This document shows, one piece after another, positions 28,943-37,163 of a stretch of 64,000 nucleotides of DNA (position 1 is the first letter of the stretch; each line of letters starts with the position of its first letter). A program made the translations under genes and the position numbers. A model generated the notes under the pieces. The model saw only the letters and a program-made list of their open reading frames with translations. It searched no databases and had not been told where the DNA came from. The stretch covers positions 1 to 64,000 of the forward strand of contig JAHHHN010000018.1 in assembly GCA_019359325.1 (NCBI GenBank). Reading direction: 5' to 3'. This DNA is from Mojavia pulchra JT2-VF2 (GTDB lineage Bacteria; Cyanobacteriota; Cyanobacteriia; Cyanobacteriales; Nostocaceae).

Positions 28943-28971
28943 TGACTTGTCACATCACAGTATGATATAAT
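28943..28971 (+). promoter_or_regulatory. Predicted promoter of the S1-like gene
   Basis: TATAAT at 28966-28971 is preceded by TG at 28963-28964 (extended -10). TGACTT lies at 28943-28948 with 17 bases between. The S1 gene starts 150 bases downstream. Predicted from consensus only. Confidence 0.4.
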
Positions 28972-29120
28972 CTTCTATCTGGAAGTTGATATGTGTTGCT
29001 ACTAGCTTTTCTGCGCTAGGATGAAAAAAGATGTAGGTGTAGGCTGCCATTAAAACGCTTGCCTATGAGCTTTACTCGTGACAAAAACTTTACGGAGACT
29101 AGAACCAGGAACAAATCAGC

Positions 29121-30161
29121 ATGGTCAATCAGAATTTAACCGCTACAGAAATTGGATTTACTCACGAAGATTTCGCTGCTCTACTTGATAAGTACGATTA
29201 TCACTTTAGCCCTGGCGATGTTGTACCAGGAACAGTTTTCAGTATAGAGCCGCGCGGCGCTCTGATTGACATAGGTGCTAAAACAGCAGCATACATACCT
29301 ATACAAGAAATGTCTATTAACCGGGTCGATGCCCCGGAAGAAGTTTTACAATCCAACGAAACACGGGAATTTTTTATTCTCACTGACGAAAACGAAGATG
29401 GTCAGTTGACCCTTTCGATTCGCCGGATTGAATATATGCGGGCATGGGAGCGTGTACGGCAGCTGCAAGCCGAAGATGCTACTGTGCGTTCTGGTGTGTT
29501 TGCTACTAACCGTGGTGGTGCATTGGTACGGATTGAGGGATTGCGTGGCTTTATCCCCGGTTCTCACATCAGTACTCGCAAACCTAAAGAAGAATTGGTA
29601 GGTGAAGATCTGCCGTTGAAATTCTTAGAGGTAGACGAAGAACGCAATCGCCTCGTTTTATCTCACCGTCGGGCGCTGGTTGAGCGGAAGATGAACCGCC
29701 TCGAAGTTGGTGAAGTTGTAATAGGTACAGTTCGCGGTATTAAGCCCTACGGTGCCTTCATTGACATTGGTGGTGTTAGTGGTCTACTGCACATCTCCGA
29801 GATTTCGCACGAGCATATTGACACGCCCCATAGTGTGTTTAACGTTAATGATGAAGTCAAGGTGATGATCATTGACCTGGATGCTGAAAGAGGTCGGATT
29901 TCCCTATCGACCAAACAGCTGGAACCTGAACCAGGCGACATGATCAAAAACCGCGATTTGGTTTATGACAAGGCTGAAGAGATGGCAGCTAAGTATCGGG
30001 AACAGCTGCTGGCAAAACAACAAGGCGCTACTGCCGTATCTGCTGAAGCTGTTGTTGAAGAAGATATACCATCAGCTGTTGAAGAAGACATACCATCAGC
30101 TGTTGAAGAAGATATCCCAGCAGCGGTTCAAGAAGAAATTCCAGCAGCTATCGAAGAATAA
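29121..30161 (+). CDS. rps1: 30S ribosomal protein S1-like RNA-binding protein
   Basis: A 346-residue protein with three S1 (OB-fold) domains: about 33-103 (GDVVPGTVFSIEPRGALIDIG), 119-186 (GVFATNRGGALVRIEGLRGFIPGSHIS) and 200-270 (GEVVIGTVRGIKPYGAFIDIGG). The cyanobacterial short S1 helps mRNA bind the ribosome. The C-terminus carries four 8-residue acidic repeats (EEDIPSAV and variants), encoded by perfectly spaced 24-base units at 30057-30152. The order psbB-psbT-S1 is typical for cyanobacteria. A terminator follows at 30210. Confidence 0.93.
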   Translation: MVNQNLTATEIGFTHEDFAALLDKYDYHFSPGDVVPGTVFSIEPRGALIDIGAKTAAYIPIQEMSINRVDAPEEVLQSNETREFFILTDENEDGQLTLSIRRIEYMRAWERVRQLQAEDATVRSGVFATNRGGALVRIEGLRGFIPGSHISTRKPKEELVGEDLPLKFLEVDEERNRLVLSHRRALVERKMNRLEVGEVVIGTVRGIKPYGAFIDIGGVSGLLHISEISHEHIDTPHSVFNVNDEVKVMIIDLDAERGRISLSTKQLEPEPGDMIKNRDLVYDKAEEMAAKYREQLLAKQQGATAVSAEAVVEEDIPSAVEEDIPSAVEEDIPAAVQEEIPAAIEE

Positions 30162-30209
30162 TACACTTGTAGTTGTATTAGGCTGTAATTAAAAGCATGA
30201 AAGTTTTGC

Positions 30210-30234
30210 AAAGGGGGGTTTTCCCTCTTTTTTT
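30210..30234 (+). terminator. Terminator of the S1-like gene
   Basis: AAAGGGGGG, loop TTTT, then CCCTCTTTTTTT: a G/C stem with one mismatch and a T tail, about 50 bases after the stop codon. Confidence 0.65.
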
Positions 30235-30382
30235 ATGGTAATAAAATCTGAACAATTTAATAAGCTTGTTAGATATTGCAACGAAATTAGCAAATAGATT
30301 GGCGCTGTTTGCTGAAACTAAAAAATGCAATTCAAGCTATGTTTGATGCAAAATTTCAAGTTGGTTTAAAGGAGTAAAATTT

Positions 30383-31117
30383 TTGACCACTATTAAATGT
30401 AGAGGCGTAGAATTTCCCCACATCCAGGCGATTTTGTTTGACAAAAACGGTACTTTAGAGGATTCTGAAGCTTATTTGCGATCGCTTGCACAAAAGGCAG
30501 CAAGATTAATAGATGCTCAAATCCCTGGAACTGGGGAACCTCTATTAATGGCATTTGGCGTTAATGGTAATCTTTTAGATCCAGCAGGTTTAATATCAGT
30601 AGCCAGTCGCCGTGAAACAGAAGTAGCCGCCGCCGCATATATAGCCGAAACTGGCAGAAGCTGGTTTGAGTCGTTAAAAATCGCCCGTCAAGCTTTGGAA
30701 GAAGCAGAAAAATACATTGGTAAAACTCCTTCACCACTATTTGTAGGTAGTTTGGAAGTTTTGCAGTTGCTATCACAAGCCGGATTAAAACTTGGCATAC
30801 TCTCCGCGGCGACAACTCAAGAAGTGCAGGAATTTGTAGCCAATCACCAGTTGGGTGGTTATCTTCAGTTGCAAATGGGAGTTGATGAAGGGCCAAGCAA
30901 ACCAGATCCATTGCTATTTTTACAAGCTTGCCAAGCTTTGGGAGTAGAACCAAGCGCGACACTGATGGTAGGTGATGCTGTCGGTGATATGCAAATGGCA
31001 CGTAATGCTAAAGCCGCAGGTTGTATTGGTATCACTTGGATTGGTAAATCAGATCATGTCCAAGGTGCGGATGTAGTGATTCATCAACTTGATGAAATTC
31101 AAATTGTAGAAGCTTAA
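30383..31117 (+). CDS. HAD family hydrolase
   Basis: A 244-residue haloacid-dehalogenase-fold protein. Motif I reads LFDKNGTLEDS with the nucleophile Asp20, but the second residue normally Asp is Asn22. Motif II is at GILSAATTQEVQ, motif III Lys in GPSKPDPLLFLQA, and motif IV in MVGDAVGDMQMARNAKAAG. A helical cap of phosphoglycolate-phosphatase type lies between motifs I and II. The start is TTG at 30383, with GGAG about 8 bases upstream. The substrate is unknown. The Asn may reduce or change phosphatase activity. Confidence 0.85.
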   Translation: MTTIKCRGVEFPHIQAILFDKNGTLEDSEAYLRSLAQKAARLIDAQIPGTGEPLLMAFGVNGNLLDPAGLISVASRRETEVAAAAYIAETGRSWFESLKIARQALEEAEKYIGKTPSPLFVGSLEVLQLLSQAGLKLGILSAATTQEVQEFVANHQLGGYLQLQMGVDEGPSKPDPLLFLQACQALGVEPSATLMVGDAVGDMQMARNAKAAGCIGITWIGKSDHVQGADVVIHQLDEIQIVEA

Positions 31118-31164
31118 TTTAACATTGGCGATCGCATTTCCCTAGAGCAAGTATTAACTATCAA

Positions 31165-31335
31165 TTAATAAGATTGTGGTGTTTCATGTTTCAACCCAAC
31201 TTCCAATAGCGATCGCTCCTCCATTTCTGCTATAAGCTGTGGATCTAGAAAATAGATATCTCGCCGATAGTTGCTGGAATAGTATTGATTAGACTGCTTA
31301 CAAAATTCAGCTAAACTTGCATTAAGACTCATCAT
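31165..31335 (-). CDS. Small hypothetical protein divergent from the Uma2 gene (56 aa)
   Basis: Tandem ATGs at 31335 and 31332 open MMSLNASLAEFCKQSNQYY, then YRRDIYFLDPQLIAEMEERSLLE, ending HETPQSY. Composition is that of a folded or helical soluble peptide. It is divergent from the first Uma2 gene, with start codons about 20 bases apart. It could be a small partner or antitoxin-like protein, but that is a guess from position. No family is recognised. Confidence 0.4.
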   Translation of the reverse strand: MMSLNASLAEFCKQSNQYYSSNYRRDIYFLDPQLIAEMEERSLLEVGLKHETPQSY

Positions 31336-31357
31336 GACTCATCATGGAGAATGCTTG

Positions 31358-31939
31358 ATGCTACCAGTTAAACATCAGTTTCAAAGTTTTGAAGAATACC
31401 TGTCTTATGATGATGGCACAGACAAACTCTATGAGTTGTTTAATGGAGAGTTAATCGAGATGCCTCCAGAATCAGGAACCAATGTTCAGATTGCGACATT
31501 TTTACTGATTCAATTTGCCTTACTCTTAGGTTATAAAAGAGTGCGGGGACATGGCTTAGAACTGGAAGTAAGAGGAGAACCTAGAAACCGTTATCCTGAC
31601 CTGACTATTATTCGAGAAGAGCATATTCAGCAGTTAGCAAAGCGTAATACTATCCGCCTATCAATGCTACCGCCGCTACTGGTGATTGAAGTGGTGAGTC
31701 CAGGAGAATTACAACGGGATAGAGATTTTATTGCCAAGCGTGGGCAATATCAAGATTGTGGGATTCCTGAATATTGGATTATTGACCCCGAAACCCGAAC
31801 AGTATTGGTATTACAACTCACTGGTAATACTTACATTGAGGTGGGTAACTTTTTTGGTGATAATTTAATTCTATCTCCACAATTTAGTCAGATGAACCTC
31901 AAAGTATCACAAGTTTTTGATGCAGTAAATCAAGATTAA
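31358..31939 (+). CDS. Uma2 family endonuclease (first copy)
   Basis: A PD-(D/E)XK-fold protein of the Uma2 (DUF820) family, which is greatly expanded in cyanobacteria. The core runs YELFNGELIEMPPESG, RYPDLTIIREEH, PPLLVIEVVSPG and GIPEYWIIDPETRTVLVLQ; the Asp, Glu and following hydrophobic strand form the predicted nuclease centre. The start at 31358 (MLPVKHQF) has GGAG about 8 bases upstream; the frame is open to 31334. About 193 aa. The biological role of the family is unsettled. Confidence 0.85.
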   Translation: MLPVKHQFQSFEEYLSYDDGTDKLYELFNGELIEMPPESGTNVQIATFLLIQFALLLGYKRVRGHGLELEVRGEPRNRYPDLTIIREEHIQQLAKRNTIRLSMLPPLLVIEVVSPGELQRDRDFIAKRGQYQDCGIPEYWIIDPETRTVLVLQLTGNTYIEVGNFFGDNLILSPQFSQMNLKVSQVFDAVNQD

Positions 31940-31979
31940 AATAGGATATTAATTACTTCTCAGTTCTGCTAAACAAGCC

Positions 31980-32564
31980 ATGCAAAACACAGAAACAACG
32001 TTACCACTTCGACTGTGGACTGTGGAAGAATACCACCGGATGGCTGAGGCTGGAATTTTTGCTGACGATGAACGAGTGGAACTTTTAGAAGGAAAGATTA
32101 TTTGGATGATTGCAAAAGGGACAGCTCATCGTTCAGCAGTGGGGAGGACGGATTATTTACTAAAAACTCGTTTAAGAAATCGGGCGTGGGTATCCATTCA
32201 AGACCCAGTAAAGTTAAATGAACGGTCTGAACCTGAACCAGATATTGCTGTCCTTAAAATAGATCCATTGGACTATGCAGACCATCATCCTACGCCCTCG
32301 GAAGTTTATTTAATCATTGAAGTAGCAGATAGCAGCCTGAAACTAGACTGTGAAACTAAAGGAAAAGCTTACTCAAAGGCAGGAATTACAGATTATTGGG
32401 TATTAGATGTGATTGGTCGTCAATTGCACGTCTTTCGGGAACCGACTGAGGATGGCTATCAAAGTAAAGTGATTTTGGCAGAAGATGAGACTATTTCACC
32501 TCTACAGTTTCCTGATTTGCAGATTGCGATACGTGAAATGTTACCACTGTTGAGACGGTCTTAG
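31980..32564 (+). CDS. Uma2 family endonuclease (second copy)
   Basis: A 194-residue paralogue 40 bases after the first copy. Family landmarks: RLWTVEEYHRMAEAGIFADDERVELLEGKI, EPEPDIAVLK, VYLIIEVADSSLKLDCETKGKAYSKAGITDYWVLDVIGRQLHVFREP. It is closer to the plant-like 'DUF820' group than copy one, so the pair is not a recent duplication. Its TAG coincides with the left end of a mobile repeat, whose target duplication preserved the stop. Confidence 0.85.
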   Translation: MQNTETTLPLRLWTVEEYHRMAEAGIFADDERVELLEGKIIWMIAKGTAHRSAVGRTDYLLKTRLRNRAWVSIQDPVKLNERSEPEPDIAVLKIDPLDYADHHPTPSEVYLIIEVADSSLKLDCETKGKAYSKAGITDYWVLDVIGRQLHVFREPTEDGYQSKVILAEDETISPLQFPDLQIAIREMLPLLRRS

Positions 32565-32729
32565 AGGTTGTTTGAAAAGTAGTTGGCTGTGATTTTAAAC
32601 ACTTATTGCTCCCCCCTAACCCCCCTTAAAAAGGGGGGAAAACTTCTTAAAATCCCCCTTAAAAAGGGGGATTTAGGGGGATCTAAAACGTTTTGCTACC
32701 AACAAGAGGACTTTTAAAACATCATCTTA
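32561..32729. mobile_element. MITE-like element, copy A (163 bp, TTA duplication)
   Basis: The element at 32564-32726 begins GAGGTTGTTTGAAAAG and ends CTTTTAAAACATCATC, inverted copies with a few mismatches. TTA flanks it at 32561-32563 and 32727-32729. Inside is a long hairpin of AACCCCCCTTAAAAAGGGG type. A second copy lies at 55551-55715. It has no coding capacity. Confidence 0.75.
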
Positions 32730-32790
32730 GGTAAGAGCGATCGCACTCTCACTCTATACGAAAAATCGCTCTTTATTGCTCATGTCTCTA

Positions 32791-34764
32791 TCACTCACAC
32801 CGCCAAATCTTAATTGTTGTGTTCTCATTACTACTAAAAATCGTTTTCCCATCAGGACTGAAGGCTACAGAGTAGATATTCGAGCCATGTCCTGCAAGAG
32901 TATATAACAACTCTTTTGTGGCTAAATGCCATAGTTTAATTGTAGTGTCAGAACTGGTACTAGCTAAAGTTTTCCCATCAGGACTAAAGGCAACTGAACT
33001 AATAGCATTTACATGACCATAAAATGTGTGGATGATTTTCCCAGATGGAAGATACCAAATCTTGATAGTTTTGTCATCACTACCACTGGCAAGGGTCTTC
33101 CCATCTGGACTAATAGCGATAGTTCTAACCGCAGCTGAATGTTCTTTAAGAGTATGAATGGCTAATCCTGTTTTCATATTCCATATTTTAATCGTATGGT
33201 CAATACTACCGCTAATTAATGCTTGTCCATTCAGAGCAAATACAACAGACATCGCACACTTTTCATGTCCAGATAGTGTGTAAATTAGCTCATTAGTCTT
33301 TAAATTCCATATTTTAATGTTGTTATCTCCACTACTACTAGCTAATGTTCTACCATCAGAGCTAAAAGCGACTGAAGTCACATTATTTTCACCGAGAAAA
33401 GTCGTTCCTGTTAGGGAATACCAAAGCTTAACAGTATTATCATTGCTACCACTTGCAAGAATCAGCCCATCAGAGCTAAAAGCAACTGACCTAACTGCAC
33501 TTGAATGCCCATTCAAAGTGGCAAGAAGCTCACCATTATAGAGATTCCAAACCTTAATGGTATTATCTCCGCTGCCACTAGCTAATGTTTTACCATCAGG
33601 GCTTATGGCAATAGAATAAATACGATTACTATGCCCAGAAAGGGTGTTTACACATCGCCATCTCTGATTTTTTTGGCTTTGCGAATCTGCTAGTAATTTC
33701 AATTCGTTGTCATAAATTTCTCTATACTCTTGTCGAATTGCAGCAAGCTTGTCAACAATCGTTGCTTTCCACTCTAAAGGAATTTCTGACTCTATGTTAA
33801 ATAACTGAGGTTCATAATTTGGATTGATATTCAAGTAATACCAATCTGCTAAAAAGGCTGCTAACAGCTTGTGTAAAATGACAATGGTTTGTCTAATTAC
33901 CCGAAGACTTTGTTTTTCATCATTACCAGCTTGTTCAAGTTCTTTTTTGACTTCTTCCCAATTCCAAGGTTCAAATGATAAAGATACTGGCTCTTGCAGT
34001 CCCCAAAACCGAACATTAAAATAAACTTCGTGATCTGTAACATCTGTGTAAATTATTGCCGTTGGTACAGCAGATAAAATTGTCTCTAACTGCTTGACTT
34101 CTGCATCAAACACAGAACGCTCAAAATATTTCCCATAAAATTCCACTGGGCATAAATCACCCTGAAGCGGATAATGCTTTTCTAAAAATATTTTTAATTG
34201 ATTACGAATTTCCTTATTAAGGCTGTCTCGGAATGATATAGGGAAATCTTCGCTTATATCTGGTGGCGGGACTAACATCAATAAGCGTGGTTTCTTCTGT
34301 TCATCAACAAAAATTCTTTGTGCTTCATCACGACTTAAGACACCAGGCCACCTCTGTTGGTCAAAAATCGCTTGAATTTCTTTTTGTTTAAGTTCAATTT
34401 CTTGAGCAGTTTTCTCTCGAATTAAATCTAAATACAATGCACTTAACTTTCGCTTGTCTTCTAGTTCTTCTTGTTTTAATTGCAACGCCCTTTCTTCTCG
34501 TTCCGCTTTTGCTGCTGCAATTTGTATATCTGCCTTAAAGCGTAATTCTTGAATTTGGAGTAATTCTTTTTCTCTAGCTTCTCGACGGTTGTAATAGTCT
34601 ATTTCTGCCTGACGTACACGCTGATCTTGCCTAACTTCTTGAACTTTTACAGGTAGATTCCCTTTATCTTCCTTAGTAAAGGTGTGATCAATAAATGCTG
34701 AAACCAATCGTTCAGCAGCGGGAAGAACAAAGCTGACCACTGCACCAATTATATTAAATCCCAT
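32791..34764 (-). CDS. WD40 repeat protein with N-terminal helical domain
   Basis: 657 residues. A short hydrophobic N-terminus (IIGAVVSFVLPAAERLVSAF) is followed by a charged coiled coil (about 45-145), a globular region of unknown fold (about 150-365) and a C-terminal beta-propeller with seven WD40 repeats. Repeat examples are GHSNRIYSIAISPDGKTLASG and GHVNAISSVAFSPDGKTLAST; blade three lacks the GH dipeptide. Seven blades make a closed propeller, usually a protein-binding platform. No kinase, NACHT or caspase domain is present, unlike many cyanobacterial WD40 proteins. The role of the N-terminal half is unknown. Confidence 0.85.
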   Translation of the reverse strand: MGFNIIGAVVSFVLPAAERLVSAFIDHTFTKEDKGNLPVKVQEVRQDQRVRQAEIDYYNRREAREKELLQIQELRFKADIQIAAAKAEREERALQLKQEELEDKRKLSALYLDLIREKTAQEIELKQKEIQAIFDQQRWPGVLSRDEAQRIFVDEQKKPRLLMLVPPPDISEDFPISFRDSLNKEIRNQLKIFLEKHYPLQGDLCPVEFYGKYFERSVFDAEVKQLETILSAVPTAIIYTDVTDHEVYFNVRFWGLQEPVSLSFEPWNWEEVKKELEQAGNDEKQSLRVIRQTIVILHKLLAAFLADWYYLNINPNYEPQLFNIESEIPLEWKATIVDKLAAIRQEYREIYDNELKLLADSQSQKNQRWRCVNTLSGHSNRIYSIAISPDGKTLASGSGDNTIKVWNLYNGELLATLNGHSSAVRSVAFSSDGLILASGSNDNTVKLWYSLTGTTFLGENNVTSVAFSSDGRTLASSSGDNNIKIWNLKTNELIYTLSGHEKCAMSVVFALNGQALISGSIDHTIKIWNMKTGLAIHTLKEHSAAVRTIAISPDGKTLASGSDDKTIKIWYLPSGKIIHTFYGHVNAISSVAFSPDGKTLASTSSDTTIKLWHLATKELLYTLAGHGSNIYSVAFSPDGKTIFSSNENTTIKIWRCE

Positions 34765-34976
34765 AGAATTTTAAAGACTGAGAAAATTAATACTTGTATC
34801 TGTTTTAACTGTTAATTTTCTCAATGTCTCTTCAAATTTACAGGTATCGAGTATTTATCGTTACTTTAAAGCAGTTCTCATTTATTTGAACGATATCCGT
34901 TATGAGTGTTTAGCAATGCTAAACCCCTACAGCGTGGTCTATTTACTGGCGAATATTTAATTAGGGATGAGTTTGT

Positions 34977-35993
34977 TCAAATCGAATAATACAAGGGGAA
35001 AGATTTAGCATCTTTTGGTTTCACGTATACCCGTTGTTGTGGTTCTAACTGCAACTCTTTAAAGCGATCGCGTGTTAAATGCGCTGTCACTACTTGCCCT
35101 TCATCTAAAGTTAATTCTACTTGAATTTCCCAACCTAAATGTATGACTCGGCTAACTGTAGCAGGTGTTGTAGCGCCGTTAGCATTCATCTCCACAATCA
35201 CATCTTGGGGACGCAAAAATACTTCTGGATGTGGTGCATCAAATCCACTACTTTGGAAAATTCTCGAAGAACTAGGCAAGACATTTACCGGGCCAATAAA
35301 ACTCATCACAAAGGCGCTAGCAGGATGATCGTAAATTTGTTCTGGCGTCCCTACCTGTTCTACACGCCCTTTATTCATCACAACTATTTCGTCAGCCACT
35401 TCCATCGCTTCTTCTTGGTCATGGGTGACGAAAACTGTGGTAACATGAACTTCATCATGGAGGCGGCGTAACCATGCCCGTAAGTCTTTGCGAACTTTCG
35501 CATCAAGTGCGCCAAAAGGTTCATCGAGTAATAATACTTCCGGTTCCACCGCTAGTGCCCTAGCTAATGCTACCCTTTGTCTTTGACCACCAGAAAGTTG
35601 TGATGGGTAGCGCTCGCCTAATCCATTCAATTGCACCAAGTCCAGCAACTGTTCTACCCGCGCCTGAATCTTCTTTTGTGGTGCTTTGCGAATCTCTAAA
35701 CCAAAGGCAATATTTTGCCGCACGGTTCTATGTTTAAATAGGGCATAGTGTTGAAATACAAACCCTATATTCCGTTCTTGTACGCTTTGATAGGTGGCAT
35801 CTTTACCTGTAAGGAAAATTTTGCCCCTATCAGGTAACTCCAAGCCTGAAATTAACCGTAGGAGTGTGGATTTGCCAGATCCCGATGGCCCCAGCAAAGC
35901 AACCAGCGAACCGCTCTTAATCTCCAAACTCACCTGATCAACAGCCTTGAAACTCCCGAATTGTTTGGATACGTTCTCAACTAATATGCCCAC
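34977..35993 (-). CDS. cysA: Sulfate/thiosulfate ABC transporter ATP-binding protein
   Basis: A 338-residue ABC ATPase. Walker [13 protein letters not shown], signature [15 protein letters not shown], Walker [13 protein letters not shown] and the switch His ([15 protein letters not shown]). The N-terminus [21 protein letters not shown] and the C-terminal TOBE domain with [11 protein letters not shown] match CysA. It would energise uptake of sulfate or thiosulfate together with CysT, CysW and a binding protein, none of which is in this window. Other CysA-like ATPases (molybdate, polyamine) are the alternative. Confidence 0.85.
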   Translation of the reverse strand: MGILVENVSKQFGSFKAVDQVSLEIKSGSLVALLGPSGSGKSTLLRLISGLELPDRGKIFLTGKDATYQSVQERNIGFVFQHYALFKHRTVRQNIAFGLEIRKAPQKKIQARVEQLLDLVQLNGLGERYPSQLSGGQRQRVALARALAVEPEVLLLDEPFGALDAKVRKDLRAWLRRLHDEVHVTTVFVTHDQEEAMEVADEIVVMNKGRVEQVGTPEQIYDHPASAFVMSFIGPVNVLPSSSRIFQSSGFDAPHPEVFLRPQDVIVEMNANGATTPATVSRVIHLGWEIQVELTLDEGQVVTAHLTRDRFKELQLEPQQRVYVKPKDAKSFPLYYSI

Positions 35994-36121
35994 TGCTGCT
36001 CTACCTCTGCAACTAATCTACGGCTAATTGCTAGGATTACCGTGTTTCATATATAGCATGAATGATTGCCTTTGGACTAGTACCCTTGCCCACAATTTTA
36101 AATTTGTGTGGAATTGCATCT

Positions 36122-36622
36122 TCACCCGCAACTACCACAATCAGCACCACTGCAATCAAGAGAACCAAAATCAGCGCCACTGCAATCAAGGGAACCACAA
36201 TCAGGAGTCATACTAACGAGTTCAGCACAGTTGCAGCTGGCATCAGCACAGTCAACGCAGTAGGTACTGTCAGAATTACCACCTTTGAGTAATGAAGATT
36301 TTTTAGCATGATTATTTAGTAATTTTTTTGGTAGTTCGTTATCTAGTTCCTCTTCTTCACTTGGCTCTAAGTTTTCAGCTTGTGATTTCAAAATTTGATT
36401 TGCTTGCTTACAAGCTTGAAATCGCTCACGAGATTTAACAACTAATGCCTTAAATCCATCCTCGGTAATTACGCGCTTAATATATTGAGAGCAAGATTCA
36501 CCACCATACAATATCCGATGAGCGCAAACAAAGCCTTTGTGAGGAGAAAGATGTTTTTGATATCCAGTAATTGCAACAACACCAACTTGTCTGCTGAAAG
36601 AGTCTAATAAGGAAATCTGCAT
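36122..36622 (-). CDS. yidD: Membrane protein insertion efficiency factor YidD with Cys-rich tail
   Basis: The first 60 or so residues carry the YidD signature: GYQKHLSPHKGFVCAHRILYGGESCSQYIKR. YidD is a small inner-membrane-associated protein thought to help YidC insert proteins. The family is usually 70-120 aa; this one has 166. After an acidic linker (about 95-105) its C-terminus is rich in cysteine and holds repeats of CGSLDCSGAD (30-base units at 36135-36194). The tail may bind metal; that is inferred from composition. An ankyrin-like remnant lies just upstream on the same strand. Confidence 0.85.
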   Translation of the reverse strand: MQISLLDSFSRQVGVVAITGYQKHLSPHKGFVCAHRILYGGESCSQYIKRVITEDGFKALVVKSRERFQACKQANQILKSQAENLEPSEEEELDNELPKKLLNNHAKKSSLLKGGNSDSTYCVDCADASCNCAELVSMTPDCGSLDCSGADFGSLDCSGADCGSCG

Positions 36623-36632
36623 TGTGTAATAT

Positions 36633-36956
36633 TCAATATAATTTACTGCTTAAATAATTTCGTCTAGCTAGGTGAAGTTTTCGCACCTTTGCGACATCGC
36701 CTTTTTTTGCCGCCAGCATTAGCGGTGTCGGGGGTGGAATTGTTACTACTCTTGTAGATTCTGAAATAAATCCTTTATAAGGTTTGGATGAGGTATTAGT
36801 GTTGCTTTGGCGCTGCTTTTCGCGTCCAGCTAAACTCATCTGAGTATTAATCTGGCAATTAGACATCAGGGGAGTTAGGCAAATTCCTAGAATTGCGATC
36901 GCATTCCGTGCAGTGCCGTAGGCGATCGCCAATCGACTAAAATACTTATTCATCAT
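36633..36956 (-). CDS. Hypothetical exported protein with a partial ankyrin motif
   Basis: 107 residues. The N-terminus has a hydrophobic stretch ending in a lipobox-like LMSNC (about Cys34), then a low-complexity Ser/Asn/Lys linker, then TPLMLAAKKGDVAKVRKL, which is the start of an ankyrin repeat. After that motif the sequence loses resemblance and stops, so it may be a truncated ankyrin protein. It lies 10 bases upstream of yidD on the same strand. Confidence 0.5.
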   Translation of the reverse strand: MMNKYFSRLAIAYGTARNAIAILGICLTPLMSNCQINTQMSLAGREKQRQSNTNTSSKPYKGFISESTRVVTIPPPTPLMLAAKKGDVAKVRKLHLARRNYLSSKLY

Positions 36957-37163
36957 CTAGGACAGAAGTTCTAGTTATCTTGCCTGAGTATTCCCAGAAA
37001 TTCATTCTTGAATACGAATTACAAATTTGTATTTGGGCTGGTTATTTGTATCGGAATATTAAGGAATATTGCATTTCACTCAAAACCCGAAGCGATAGGG
37101 AGAAATGGGCCAAACGTCCGTGATACGATGCTTTCGGTAAATGTCAAGATCGGGAGAAAACCT

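Noticed and set aside
32600-32700. CCCCCT/AGGGGG hairpin as a stand-alone terminator or CRISPR-like repeat
   Set aside because: It is the inside of the MITE-like element found twice in the window, and there are no spaced identical repeats.
37008-37163. 52-codon N-terminal extension of ChlP
   Set aside because: It shows no similarity to the family; the TTG at 37164 with GGGAG gives the usual length.
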